Below are positions 1 through 8,085 of a stretch of 30,402 nucleotides of DNA, piece after piece. The stretch is taken from the NCBI GenBank assembly GCA_035504175.1, contig DATJSJ010000060.1:1-30402 (forward strand), written 5' to 3'. Numbering within the stretch: position 1 is the stretch's first letter; each line of letters starts with the position of its first letter. The notes below the pieces were generated by a model. That model was given only the letters and a program-made list of their open reading frames with translations, was not told the DNA's origin and searched no databases. Made by a program: the position numbers and the translations under genes. This DNA comes from DATJSJ01 sp035504175. GTDB taxonomy: Bacteria; Pseudomonadota; Alphaproteobacteria; Acetobacterales; Acetobacteraceae.

Positions 1-1
1 G

Positions 2-1315
2 ATGGCGATGCTGCGGCTGAACGTGCCGAGCGTGTTCATGTACGGCGGCTCGATCCTGCCCGGGAATTTTCGCGGCCGCGAGGTCACGGTCGGCGACGTG
101 TTCGAGGCGGTCGGCGAGCACGCCGCGGGCCGGATCAGCGATGAGGATCTGCACGAGCTGGAATGCGTCGCCTGTCCCTCGGCCGGCGCCTGCGGCGGCC
201 AGTTCACCGCCAACACGATGGCGATGGTGAGCGAAGCGATCGGCCTCGCGCTGCCTGGGTCCGCCGGGGCGCCGGCGCCGTACGAGGACCGCGACCGCTG
301 GGCGGTGGAGAGCGGCCGCGCCGTGATGGCGCTGGTTGAGCGGTCGATCCGACCGCGCGACATCGTCACCCGCGAGGCACTGGAAAACGCGGCCGTGGTG
401 GTCGGTGCGACCGGCGGCTCGACCAATGCCGGGCTGCATCTGCCGGCGATCGCGCACGAGGCGGGAATCAGCTTCACGCTCGAGGACGTGGTCGCGATCA
501 TGCGGCGGACGCCGTACATCGCCGATCTCAAGCCCGGCGGCCGCTACGTCGCGTTGGACGTGCACCGGATCGGCGGCGTGCCGGTGATCCTCAAGGCGTT
601 GCTTGATGCCGGGCTGCTGCACGGCGACTGCCTGACGGTGACCGGACGCAGCCTGGCCGAAAGCCTTGCCGACATCGTCTTTCCCGCCGACCAGGACGTG
701 GTGCACCCGGTGGCGCGGCCGCTCTCGCCAACCGGCGGCGTGGTCGGGCTGCGCGGCAACCTCGCCCCGGACGGCGCGATCGTGAAAGTCGCCGGCATGA
801 AGCGGCTGCGCTTCGAGGGCGTCGCGCGCTGCTTCGACAGCGAGGAGGCAGCGTTCACGGCGGTGCAGGAGCGCGCCTACCAGGCGGGCGATGTGATCGT
901 GATCCGCTACGAGGGGCCGAGGGGCGGGCCGGGGATGCGCGAGATGCTGGCCACCACCGGCGCGATCTACGGCCAGGGCATGGGCGACCAGGTGGCGCTG
1001 ATCACGGATGGGCGCTTCTCCGGGGCCACGCGCGGCTTCTGCGTCGGCCATGTCGGGCCGGAAGCAGCGGTGGGCGGCCCGATTGCGCTGTTGCGCGACG
1101 GCGATCGCATCATCCTCGATGCCGACGCCGGGACGATCGAGGTGGCGCTGTCGACGGCGGAACTGGCCGAGCGCCGCGCCGCCTGGGCGCCGCGCGCCAC
1201 CGACTACCAGAGCGGGGCGCTGTGGAAATACGCCCAGCTCGTCGGCCCGGCGCATCTCGGGGCAGTCACGCATCCGGGCGGCGCGGCCGAGACCCACTGT
1301 TACGCCGACATCTGA
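2..1315 (+). CDS. ilvD: Dihydroxy-acid dehydratase, 5'-truncated by the window edge
   Basis: IlvD dehydrates 2,3-dihydroxy-3-methylvalerate and 2,3-dihydroxyisovalerate to the 2-keto acids of isoleucine and valine synthesis, using an Fe-S cluster. The visible 437 residues begin inside the conserved N-terminal part (RLNVPSVFMYGG), so the true start lies upstream. Later family signatures are CPSAGACGGQFTANTM with cluster-region cysteines, GATGGSTNAGLHLPAIAHEAG, VVGLRGNLAPDGA, PRGGPGMREML and DGRFSGATRGFCVGHVGPEA. The C-terminal KYAQLVGPAHLGAVTH is also typical of the family. The related sugar-acid dehydratases (Edd/XylD type) share the fold, but the GRFSGATRGFCVGH block and the ending fit the amino-acid enzyme better. 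It is followed directly by a hairpin, and the next gene has its own leader, so this is probably the last gene of its transcript. Confidence 0.93.
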   Translation: MAMLRLNVPSVFMYGGSILPGNFRGREVTVGDVFEAVGEHAAGRISDEDLHELECVACPSAGACGGQFTANTMAMVSEAIGLALPGSAGAPAPYEDRDRWAVESGRAVMALVERSIRPRDIVTREALENAAVVVGATGGSTNAGLHLPAIAHEAGISFTLEDVVAIMRRTPYIADLKPGGRYVALDVHRIGGVPVILKALLDAGLLHGDCLTVTGRSLAESLADIVFPADQDVVHPVARPLSPTGGVVGLRGNLAPDGAIVKVAGMKRLRFEGVARCFDSEEAAFTAVQERAYQAGDVIVIRYEGPRGGPGMREMLATTGAIYGQGMGDQVALITDGRFSGATRGFCVGHVGPEAAVGGPIALLRDGDRIILDADAGTIEVALSTAELAERRAAWAPRATDYQSGALWKYAQLVGPAHLGAVTHPGGAAETHCYADI

Positions 1316-1321
1316 CCGGCG

Positions 1322-1338
1322 CCGGCGTCAAACGCCGG
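1322..1338 (+). terminator. Hairpin just after ilvD, possible terminator
   Basis: A perfect 7-bp stem (CCGGCGT pairing with ACGCCGG) with a 3-base loop begins seven bases after the ilvD stop codon. There is no T-run behind it, so it is a weak candidate for intrinsic termination and may only protect the 3' end of the mRNA. Confidence 0.4.
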
Positions 1339-1495
1339 ACTGCCACCATGGCAGGCCTCCTGCGTTAAGGCGGGCCGAGGTTACGGAAGGTTGCCCGGTG
1401 CCCTGGCGCCGTCCCAGCCCCGCCATCGCGCTGCCATCGACTCGCGGCCGACTGGCAATCTCACTCAGCCGTCTGCAACCGAGTATGGAGTGACT

Positions 1496-1777
1496 ATGAA
1501 ACGCATGCTTCTCGCCGCGGCGCTGACCCTGGGCGTTGCCGGGCCGGCGCTGGCGCAGCCCTACCCCCCAGTCCCGCCGCCCCGCTACGAGCAGATCCCG
1601 CCACCGCCCGGCACGCGCTATGTCTGGGAAGGCGGCCACTGGCACTGGAACGGTGCCGCCTATGTCTGGGTGCATGGCCGCTACGTGATCCGCCAGGCCA
1701 GCTATCATCATTGGGTGGCGGGCCACTGGGCGAATCGCTATGGCCGCTGGGAGTGGGTGCCGGCGCACTGGACCTGA
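1496..1777 (+). CDS. Small exported W-x2-GHW repeat protein
   Basis: 93 residues. The ATG is preceded by GGAG at 1487-1490. Residues 1-20 form a clear Sec signal peptide (KR, then a run of Ala/Leu/Gly, ending ALAQ). A Pro/Tyr-rich linker follows, then four degenerate aromatic repeats: YVWEGGHWHW, YVWVHGRYV, HHWVAGHWA and WEWVPAHW. This matches the YXWGXW / W-x2-GHW repeat family of small periplasmic or surface proteins common in proteobacteria, whose role is not established. It has a 180-base leader and sits alone between a hairpin and a convergent gene, so it is probably monocistronic. The family call rests on the repeats; no function is claimed. Confidence 0.82.
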   Translation: MKRMLLAAALTLGVAGPALAQPYPPVPPPRYEQIPPPPGTRYVWEGGHWHWNGAAYVWVHGRYVIRQASYHHWVAGHWANRYGRWEWVPAHWT

Positions 1778-1903
1778 CCGCCGGTCCGTGAGGATTTCGG
1801 CCGGGCCGGTTGCCGCCGGTCCGGCCGCCAGACCCTGACTGGTCTGACGTGCCAAGCGATCCGGGTCTGACCAGCCCGCGATTCGACTTTCCGCGATGCT
1901 GGT

Positions 1904-2668
1904 TCAGGCGATCTCCACCAGCACGGGGACGTGGTCGGAGGGCTGATCCTCCGCCCGTTCCTGCCGGTCCGGCACCGCGGCGACCAACCGCTCCGCGAGC
2001 GTCGGCGAGAGCAGCGCGTGATCGATGCGCAAGCCCCGGTCGCGCGGCCAGCAGCCGGCCTGATAGTCCCAGAACGTGTAGATCGGCCCATTCGGATGCA
2101 GCTCTCGCACCGCATCCGCGAGGCCGAGCCAGCGCAGCGCCCGGAAGCGGGCGCGGGTCTCCGGACGAACCAGCGCGTCACCGGGCGGAAGCACGCCCGG
2201 CGCGAGGTCGTCCGGCTCCGGACAGACATTGTAGTCGCCCGCCAGAACGAGCGGCTGATCCTGCGCCAGCATCGCCCCGGCATGGGCGGCCAGGCACTCC
2301 ATCCAGCGCAGCTTGTAGGCATAGCCCGCCTCACCGCCGGAATTGCCGTTCGGGAGATAGAGGTTGCCGACCGTGATGCCGTCCAGGGCCACCTCGGCAT
2401 AGCGCGCCTGGGCGTCGTCATCGGCCAGGCCGGGCAGGGCGGTCAGGCGTGTCTCGACCGGCAGCCGCGATAGCACCGCGACGCCGTTGTAGCTCTTCTG
2501 CCCGACCACGACGGCACGGTAGCCGACATCGGAGAAATCCGGGAAGGCAGCCGCCTCGCACTTGATCTCCTGCAGCAGCAGCAGATCCGGCGCCACCCGT
2601 TGCAGCCAGCTCCGTACATGCGTCTGCCGGCTGCGGATCGAGTTGACGTTCCAGGTGGCGAGCCTCAT
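1904..2668 (-). CDS. xthA: Exodeoxyribonuclease III (AP endonuclease)
   Basis: 254 residues, normal size for the Mg-dependent exonuclease III / AP endonuclease family, which cleaves 5' of abasic sites and trims 3' blocked ends in base-excision repair. Visible motifs run in the expected order: N-terminal RLATWNVNSIRSR (metal-binding Asn), LLLLQEIKCE (catalytic Glu), YNGVAVLSR, the NLYLPNG strand, LAGDYNVCP (catalytic Asp/Asn) and C-terminal SDHVPVLVEI (Asp-His pair). It lies 28 bases downstream of erpA on the same strand, so the two are probably co-transcribed. Alphaproteobacteria often have two Xth paralogues; which one this is cannot be told from the window. Confidence 0.94.
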   Translation of the reverse strand: MRLATWNVNSIRSRQTHVRSWLQRVAPDLLLLQEIKCEAAAFPDFSDVGYRAVVVGQKSYNGVAVLSRLPVETRLTALPGLADDDAQARYAEVALDGITVGNLYLPNGNSGGEAGYAYKLRWMECLAAHAGAMLAQDQPLVLAGDYNVCPEPDDLAPGVLPPGDALVRPETRARFRALRWLGLADAVRELHPNGPIYTFWDYQAGCWPRDRGLRIDHALLSPTLAERLVAAVPDRQERAEDQPSDHVPVLVEIA

Positions 2669-2696
2669 CGCCCCGCCATTCCGTGCCCTGGTGCTT

Positions 2697-3044
2697 TCAG
2701 TCGACCGAGAAGCTGCTGCCGCAGCCGCAGGCGGACGAGGCGTTCGGATTGCGCACCGTGAAATGGCTGCCCATCAGCGCGTCGGTGAAATCGAGTTCTG
2801 CGCCGGCCAGCAGATCGAGACTGGTCGCGTCCACCAACACCCGGGCACCGGCCCGCTCGACCACGAGATCCTCCGCCGCGGCCGGCGCCTCGTCCAGCTC
2901 GAATCGATACTGAAAGCCGCTGCAACCGCCCGCCAGCACGGCGACGCGCAGCGCGGCGGGCCGGCCTTGGGCGGCGACGATTTCGCCGATGCGAGCGGCG
3001 GCACGATCGGAGACGGCGAAGCGCGGAGCGGTGCTGGTATCCAT
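2697..3044 (-). CDS. erpA: HesB/IscA-family Fe-S cluster insertion protein
   Basis: 115 residues, typical of A-type carriers, which receive Fe-S clusters from the assembly machinery and pass them to client enzymes. The three invariant cysteines are present: C41 in LAGGCSGFQY, and C106 and C108 in the terminal SACGCGSSFSV. The open frame runs on to 3230, but the start at 3044 (MDTSTAP) gives the normal family length. A longer form would overlap the divergent dgt gene and add a low-complexity extension. No strong Shine-Dalgarno is visible. It is divergent from dgt across a 116-base region that contains a triple tandem repeat. ErpA versus IscA cannot be separated by sequence alone; erpA fits because no isc or suf genes are adjacent. 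Confidence 0.88.
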   Translation of the reverse strand: MDTSTAPRFAVSDRAAARIGEIVAAQGRPAALRVAVLAGGCSGFQYRFELDEAPAAAEDLVVERAGARVLVDATSLDLLAGAELDFTDALMGSHFTVRNPNASSACGCGSSFSVD

Positions 3045-3068
3045 GCCGGAAAGATAGCGATCCGGCGG

Positions 3069-3116
3069 CCGGCATTGAAGGAGGGCGGCATTGAAGGTGG
3101 GCCGCATTGAAGAGCC
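3069..3116. repeat. Three 16-bp tandem repeats between erpA and dgt
   Basis: Three consecutive 16-base units share the core GCATTGAAG (3069-3084, 3085-3100 and 3101-3116). The third is slightly degenerate. They lie in the shared upstream region of the divergent erpA and dgt genes, so copy number could affect spacing of regulatory sites. Confidence 0.75.
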
Positions 3117-3160
3117 GCAGCCCCGGGTGGTAAGCCCGCCGCGAATTTTCAGCCAGGCCC

Positions 3161-4309
3161 ATGCAGCGCGCCCCCTACGCGGTCCAGCCGGATTCCGCCC
3201 GCGGCCGGCTCCACCCTGAGCCGGAGGCACCGACGCGCAGCCCGTGGCAGCGCGACCGCGACCGGGTGATCCACAGCTCCGCCTTCCGCCGGCTGCAGTA
3301 CAAGACTCAGGTCTTCGTCAACCACGAGGGCGATTTCTTCCGCACCCGGCTGACCCACAGCATCGAGGTGGCGCAGATCGGCCGCTCCATTGCCCGCGAA
3401 CTGGCGTTGGACGATGACCTGACCGAGGCGCTGGCGCTAGCGCACGATCTCGGCCATCCGCCCTTCGGGCATTCCGGGGAGGAGGCGCTGGCGGCCGGCA
3501 TGCGGCCCTGGGGCGGGTTCGACCACAACGCCCAGTCACTGCGCATCGTGACGCTGCTGGAGAGCCGCTACGCGGGGTTCGACGGGCTGAACCTGACCTG
3601 GGAGACGCTCGAGGGCCTGGCCAAGCACAACGGCCCGCTGCGCCGGCCGCCGGCCTACATCGCCGAGTACGACCGTCGGCATTGCCTCGAACTGGGCACT
3701 TTTGCCTCGGCCGAGGCGCAGGTGGCGGCGCTGGCCGATGATATCGCCTACCACAGCCATGACCTCGATGACGGGCTGCGCGCCGGTCTGTTCGGGATCA
3801 CCGAGCTCGCGCATCTGCCCGTCGTGGGTGCCGCCTTGGCCGCGGCGCGCCGGGCGAGTCTGGACATGCCCCCGCCGCGGCTGCGCCATGAGACGATCCG
3901 GCGGGTGATCGACACCTTCGTGACCGACCTGGTGCAGGAAGCCCGGCGGCGCATCGCCGCGCTTGCGCCGCGCGATGCGAACGCGATTCGCGGCGCGGAT
4001 CACCCGGTGGTGGCGTTCAGCCAGCCGATCGCGGAGGCCAACCGGACGGTGAAGGAGTTCCTGTTCGCGCACATGTACCGGCATTGGCGGGTCAATCGGA
4101 TGACTGCCAAGGCGCGGCGGGTGACCGAAGATCTGTTCCGGCTGCTGTTCGCCGATGCGTCGCTCCTGCCGGACGAGTGGCGGGCGCGGTCGGGCGACGG
4201 GGATCCGGCGCGGGCGGCGCTGACGGTGTGCGATTACATTGCCGGAATGACGGATCGGTATGCGGTGGAGGAGCACCGGCGGCTGACGGATCTTTCGGTG
4301 CCCGGGTAA
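3161..4309 (+). CDS. dgt: dGTP triphosphohydrolase-like HD protein
   Basis: 382 residues. It belongs to the dNTP triphosphohydrolase family, which cleaves dNTPs to the deoxynucleoside and inorganic triphosphate and helps control dNTP pools. Visible family blocks are the N-terminal SPWQRDRDRVIHSSAFRRLQ, KTQVF, RLTHSIEVAQ (metal ligand H66), AHDLGHPPFGHSGE (H95-D96 metal pair), and LADDIAYHSHDLDDGL with the C-terminal metal Asp. The length fits the shorter type often annotated as a deoxyguanosine triphosphohydrolase-like protein in alphaproteobacteria, rather than the 500-residue enterobacterial Dgt. It precedes argS, separated by an inverted repeat pair, and that order is one I recall in many alphaproteobacteria. 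Substrate preference is unknown. Confidence 0.93.
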   Translation: MQRAPYAVQPDSARGRLHPEPEAPTRSPWQRDRDRVIHSSAFRRLQYKTQVFVNHEGDFFRTRLTHSIEVAQIGRSIARELALDDDLTEALALAHDLGHPPFGHSGEEALAAGMRPWGGFDHNAQSLRIVTLLESRYAGFDGLNLTWETLEGLAKHNGPLRRPPAYIAEYDRRHCLELGTFASAEAQVAALADDIAYHSHDLDDGLRAGLFGITELAHLPVVGAALAAARRASLDMPPPRLRHETIRRVIDTFVTDLVQEARRRIAALAPRDANAIRGADHPVVAFSQPIAEANRTVKEFLFAHMYRHWRVNRMTAKARRVTEDLFRLLFADASLLPDEWRARSGDGDPARAALTVCDYIAGMTDRYAVEEHRRLTDLSVPG

Positions 4310-4312
4310 GAC

Positions 4313-4446
4313 AAGGAAGGCCAGGGCTCCGCCCTGGACCCGCCGGGGCCGTACGGCCCCGGACCCCATGGACTTAAGTCATGCGGGTCTGGGGGCGCTT
4401 GCCCCCAGCGGGGTCCAGGGGCAGAGCCCCTGGCCTTACCTTCCTT
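4313..4446. repeat. Inverted pair of REP-like double-hairpin elements
   Basis: Two copies of one element face each other. The left copy has hairpins at 4321-4337 (CCAGGGC/GCCCTGG) and 4343-4362 (CCGGGGCC/GGCCCCGG). The right copy, in the opposite orientation, has hairpins at 4389-4408 (CTGGGGGC/GCCCCCAG) and 4415-4433 (CCAGGGGC/GCCCCTGG). The outer edges both carry AAGG(T/A)AAGG-like sequence, and a near-palindrome around GACTTAAGTC marks the centre. Related copies lie at 20824-20880 and 24461-24490. It fills the dgt-argS gap and may act as a terminator or mRNA stabiliser. Confidence 0.85.
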
Positions 4447-4459
4447 TACGAGAGTTCAG

Positions 4460-6244
4460 ATGCCCCCAGACCTTTACGCCCAGATGCGCGACCGCGTCCT
4501 CGCAGCCGTCGCCACCTTCGCCGCGGCGCTCCCCGAGGAGGCGTTGTCCCGCGTCGAGGTGACGCCCACGCGCGATGTCGCGCACGGCGACATGGCGACG
4601 AATGCCGCGCTGGTGCTGGCAAAGCCGGCGGCGATGAAGCCGCGCGATTTCGCGGCCGCGCTGGCCGCGGCGCTGACGGCGCCGGAGATCGATTCGGTCG
4701 AGGTTGCGGGTCCCGGCTTCGTCAATCTGCGGCTGCGTGCGAGCGCTTTGCAGCAGCAGCTTGGCGCGATCCTTGGTGCCGGCACCGCCTACGGCGACGG
4801 TGGGGCCGGCGCGGGCACACGGGTGAACGTGGAGTATGTCTCTGCCAATCCGACCGGCCCGATGCATATCGGCCATTGCCGTGGTGCCGTGGTCGGTGAC
4901 GCACTGGCCAACCTGCTGGCCAAAGCCGGCTTCAGCGTCACCAAAGAGTATTACATCAACGATGCTGGGGCGCAGGTCGCAGCACTCGCCTGGGCGGCGT
5001 ACTGGCGGTACCTGCAGGCACTTGGCACGTCACTGACCGAGCAGGACTACGCGGCGCGCGTGCCAGGCGGCCTGCAATACCGCGGCGAGTACCTGATTCC
5101 CGTCGGCGAGAAACTTGCGGCGCTGCACGGTGCCGATCTGGCCGCTCCCGGGGCGATGCCGGCGGATCCGGCGATCTGGCTCGATCGTGTGCGCGACTTC
5201 ACGGTTGCCGAGATGATGCAGGCGGTGCGCGAGGACCTGGCGCTGCTCGGCGTGCGCCAGGACGTGTTCACCTCCGAGCGCGGGCTCTACGAGGCGGGTC
5301 GCGCCGATGCGGTGATCGAGCAGCTGCGCGGCGCCGGGCTGATCTACGAGGGCGTGCTGGAGCCGCCGAAGGGCAAGACGCCGGAGGATTGGGAACCGCG
5401 GCCGCAGACGCTGTTCCGCTCGACGGCGTTCGGCGACGACGTCGACCGGCCGCTGCGCAAATCCGACGGCAGCAACACGTATTTCGCGAACGACATCGCC
5501 TATCACGCGGACAAGATCGCGCGCGGCGCCGAGGTGCTGATCGACGTGCTCGGCGCCGATCATGGCGGCTACGTGCCGCGGATGCGCGCGGCGGTGGCAG
5601 CACTTGGCGGCGGTCGCGTCGCGTTCGAGGCGGTGTTGTGCCAGATCGTGCACGTGATGCGCGGCGGCCAGCCGGTGCGGATGTCCAAGCGCGCCGGCAC
5701 CTTCGTGACGTTGCGCGACCTGATCGAGGAGGTCGGGCCGGACGCGGTGCGCTTCACCATGCTGATGCGCAAGTCGGATGCGCAAATGGAGTTCGACCTC
5801 GACGCGGTGGTGGCGCAGACGCGGGAGAACCCGGTCTTCTACGTGCAGTATGCGCATGCCCGATGCCGGTCGGTGCTGCGGGCGGCGGTCGAGATGTTCG
5901 GGGCGGCGGCGGTGGCCGAGGCAGCACTCGCCGCGGCCCCGGTCGAGTCGCTGACCGCCGAGCCGGAACTGGCCCTGATGCGCCGCATGATCGGCTGGCC
6001 GCGCGCCGTCGAGGCCGCGGCAATTGCTCGGGAACCGCACCGAATCGCGTTTTTCCTCTATGACTTGGCGAGCGACTTTCATATGTTGTGGAACCGCGGG
6101 AAGGACGATGCGGCGCTGCGGTTCCTGCAGCGGGACCGCCCGGACGAGACGTTCGCGCGGCTGGCCCTGGTCGCCGCCACGGCCATCCTTCTCCGCTCCG
6201 GTCTCGCCGTGCTGGGCGTGACCCCGGTCGAGGAGATGCGCTGA
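4460..6244 (+). CDS. argS: Arginyl-tRNA synthetase
   Basis: 594 residues, full length for this class I synthetase, which charges tRNA-Arg in an ATP- and tRNA-dependent reaction. The N-terminal Add-1 domain contains DVAHGDMATNAAL and GPGFVNLRL. The catalytic core opens with VNVEYVSANPTGPMHIGH (HIGH at residues 136-139) and carries the KMSKS equivalent MSKR at 408-411, followed by GTFVTLRDLIEEVGPDAVRF. The C-terminal anticodon-binding DALR domain includes the family motif YVQYAHARCRSVLR and ends near VEEMR. The stop is one base from the start of the next gene, so the SPOR gene is probably in the same transcript. Confidence 0.97.
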   Translation: MPPDLYAQMRDRVLAAVATFAAALPEEALSRVEVTPTRDVAHGDMATNAALVLAKPAAMKPRDFAAALAAALTAPEIDSVEVAGPGFVNLRLRASALQQQLGAILGAGTAYGDGGAGAGTRVNVEYVSANPTGPMHIGHCRGAVVGDALANLLAKAGFSVTKEYYINDAGAQVAALAWAAYWRYLQALGTSLTEQDYAARVPGGLQYRGEYLIPVGEKLAALHGADLAAPGAMPADPAIWLDRVRDFTVAEMMQAVREDLALLGVRQDVFTSERGLYEAGRADAVIEQLRGAGLIYEGVLEPPKGKTPEDWEPRPQTLFRSTAFGDDVDRPLRKSDGSNTYFANDIAYHADKIARGAEVLIDVLGADHGGYVPRMRAAVAALGGGRVAFEAVLCQIVHVMRGGQPVRMSKRAGTFVTLRDLIEEVGPDAVRFTMLMRKSDAQMEFDLDAVVAQTRENPVFYVQYAHARCRSVLRAAVEMFGAAAVAEAALAAAPVESLTAEPELALMRRMIGWPRAVEAAAIAREPHRIAFFLYDLASDFHMLWNRGKDDAALRFLQRDRPDETFARLALVAATAILLRSGLAVLGVTPVEEMR

Positions 6245-6245
6245 C

Positions 6246-7046
6246 ATGTCATCTGACGAGCTCGAGATCCCGGCACCCGTCTATCGTCCCTCCCGGCCGC
6301 AGGCGGGCCTGGATCCGGCGACGCGCCGGCTGCTGCTGATCGCCGGCGGGCTGGGGGCCGGGCTGCTGCTGATCGTGGCCGGCTGGTCGCTGAGCGGGCA
6401 TCAGCACTCCGGCGTGCCGGTGATCGAGCCACAGAGCGGCCCGGTACGGGTGAAGCCGGAGAATCCCGGCGGCATGCAGCCCTCCGGCCTGAAGGAGGAC
6501 GTGTTTGCGGGCAGCGGCAGCGGCACCGGCGCGGAGCTTGCGCCGCCGCCCGAGACGCCGCAGCCGCAGACGCTGCACGAGGAGATGCAGGAAGCGAAAC
6601 GCGCCGAGGCGCTCCGGCCCGCAACCGCGCCTTCCGGGAACGCACCGCACGCCGCTGCATCCGTCCCGCCGGCGACGCGCACGGCAGCCGCACCGCCGGC
6701 GGTGAGCCACGCGCCTCCGGTGAGCGCGCCGGCGCCGGTCGCGAGTCGCGAGACACCGGCCACACCGGCCGCCACGACCCGGACGGCGACGCCGGCCGCC
6801 GGCATGACCCGGGTGCAGCTCGCGGCCCTCGGCTCCGAGCAGGCGGCGCGAACGGAATGGCAGCGCCTGTCGCGGCGCATGCCGCATCTGCTGGACGGGC
6901 GCTCGCCCGAAATCCTGCGGTACGACCACGATGGCCACGTGTTCTGGCGCCTGCGCACCGGCGGCTTCGCCGACATCGCCGCCGCCACCGTCTTCTGCGA
7001 GCACGTGCGCTCCAAAGGCGGGGACTGCACCATCGCCAGTTTCTGA
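6246..7046 (+). CDS. SPOR-domain membrane protein
   Basis: 266 residues. A short cytoplasmic N-terminus is followed by one membrane segment (about residues 28-50, LLLIAGGLGAGLLLIVAGWS). A long low-complexity Ala/Pro-rich periplasmic linker follows, and a C-terminal SPOR domain begins near TRVQLAALGSEQAARTEW and ends FCEHVRSKGGDC. SPOR domains bind denuded glycan strands at the division septum, so a cell-wall or division role is likely. It starts two bases after argS and lies 43 bases before nagZ, an order (argS, SPOR, nagZ) I recall as usual in alphaproteobacteria. The exact paralogue is not named. Confidence 0.88.
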   Translation: MSSDELEIPAPVYRPSRPQAGLDPATRRLLLIAGGLGAGLLLIVAGWSLSGHQHSGVPVIEPQSGPVRVKPENPGGMQPSGLKEDVFAGSGSGTGAELAPPPETPQPQTLHEEMQEAKRAEALRPATAPSGNAPHAAASVPPATRTAAAPPAVSHAPPVSAPAPVASRETPATPAATTRTATPAAGMTRVQLAALGSEQAARTEWQRLSRRMPHLLDGRSPEILRYDHDGHVFWRLRTGGFADIAAATVFCEHVRSKGGDCTIASF

Positions 7047-7089
7047 TGCCGGCGCTGCCGGGTGCGCGGCGCCCGGGTTTGGCCGCGCG

Positions 7090-8085
7090 ATGAAGGCGGC
7101 GATCGTCGGCCTCTCCGGTCCGGTGCTGACCGGCGAGGAGGCGGCGCTGCTGCGGGCACACCCGCCGGCCGGCATCGTGCTGTTCGCGCGCAATGTCGCC
7201 GATCCGGCGCAGCTCGCGGCGTTGATGGCGGCGCTGCGAACCATGCTGGCGTCGGACGCGGTGCTGATGGTGGATCAGGAGGGCGGCCGGGTGGCCCGGC
7301 TGCGCCCGCCGCACTGGCGCGCGCATCCGCCGGCGGCGCGGATCGGCCGGCTGCATGAGGCGGACGCGACGGCGGGGCTGCGCGCTGCCTGGCTGACCGG
7401 CGCGCTGATCGGGGCCGAGTGCCGGCACGCCGGCTTCGATGTGGTCGCGGCGCCGGTGCTCGATCTGCTCTACCCGGATGCCAACAGCGCCGTGGTCGGC
7501 GACCGCAGTTTTGCGCCCGAGCCAGAGGCGGTGGCGGCGCTGGGCCGGGCGATGGCCGACGGGCTGCTCGCTGCCGGGGTGATACCGGTCGGCAAGCACG
7601 CGCCCGGCCACGGCCGCGCCCGCGTCGACAGCCATGCCACCCTGCCGCGCGTCGATGCGGCGGACCTCGATGCGGACCTTCTCCCCTTCGCCCGCAATGC
7701 CGATCTGCCCTGGATGATGACCGCCCATATCCTGTATGCGGCGCTCGACCCGGCAACCCCGGCGACCTTGTCGGGCCCGGTCATCGCGCGGATCATCCGC
7801 GGCCGCATCGGCTTCGAAGGGGTGTTGGTGTCCGACGACCTGGCGATGAATGCGCTTTCCGGCCCGGCTTCCGAGCGGGCGCTGGTGGCGCTCGCCGCCG
7901 GCTGTGACCTGGCGCTGCATTGCAGCGGCCAGCCCGCCGACAATGCGGCGGTACTCGGCGCCTGCCCCGAGGTGACCGGGGCCGCCGCGGCCCGCATGGC
8001 AGCGGGGGCGCGGCTGGCGGCGCGGCTTCGGCTCGATCTGGATACCGCTGCTCTGGCGGCGGAGCGGGACCGGCTGCTGGCGTGA
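7090..8085 (+). CDS. nagZ: Beta-N-acetylhexosaminidase (peptidoglycan recycling)
   Basis: 331 residues, GH3 family. NagZ removes GlcNAc from GlcNAc-anhydromuropeptides in the cytoplasm during cell-wall recycling. Signatures are GIVLFARNV, LMVDQEGGRVARL, VGDRSFAPEPE, the catalytic-loop KHAPGHGRARVDSH (K169-H170), MTAHILY.ALDPATPATLS and VSDDLAMNAL (nucleophile D249 or neighbouring D250). The frame is open from 6931, but the ATG at 7090 gives the normal N-terminus MKAAIVGLSG and avoids overlapping the SPOR gene. Its stop overlaps the GTG start of the M50 protease gene, indicating translational coupling. There is no signal peptide, as expected for a cytoplasmic enzyme. Confidence 0.94.
   Translation: MKAAIVGLSGPVLTGEEAALLRAHPPAGIVLFARNVADPAQLAALMAALRTMLASDAVLMVDQEGGRVARLRPPHWRAHPPAARIGRLHEADATAGLRAAWLTGALIGAECRHAGFDVVAAPVLDLLYPDANSAVVGDRSFAPEPEAVAALGRAMADGLLAAGVIPVGKHAPGHGRARVDSHATLPRVDAADLDADLLPFARNADLPWMMTAHILYAALDPATPATLSGPVIARIIRGRIGFEGVLVSDDLAMNALSGPASERALVALAAGCDLALHCSGQPADNAAVLGACPEVTGAAAARMAAGARLAARLRLDLDTAALAAERDRLLA

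Noticed and set aside
2..60. Complete ilvD starting at base 2
   Set aside because: The ATG at base 2 falls inside a conserved block of the family, so the true N-terminus is beyond the window edge.
3045..3230. Longer N-terminus for the ErpA-like protein (start at 3230)
   Set aside because: It would add a repeat-encoded extension not typical of A-type carriers and overlap the divergent dgt start.
6079..7920. 613-codon minus-strand open frame opposite the SPOR and nagZ genes
   Set aside because: Low-complexity Arg-rich sequence without motifs, while both plus-strand genes are recognisable.
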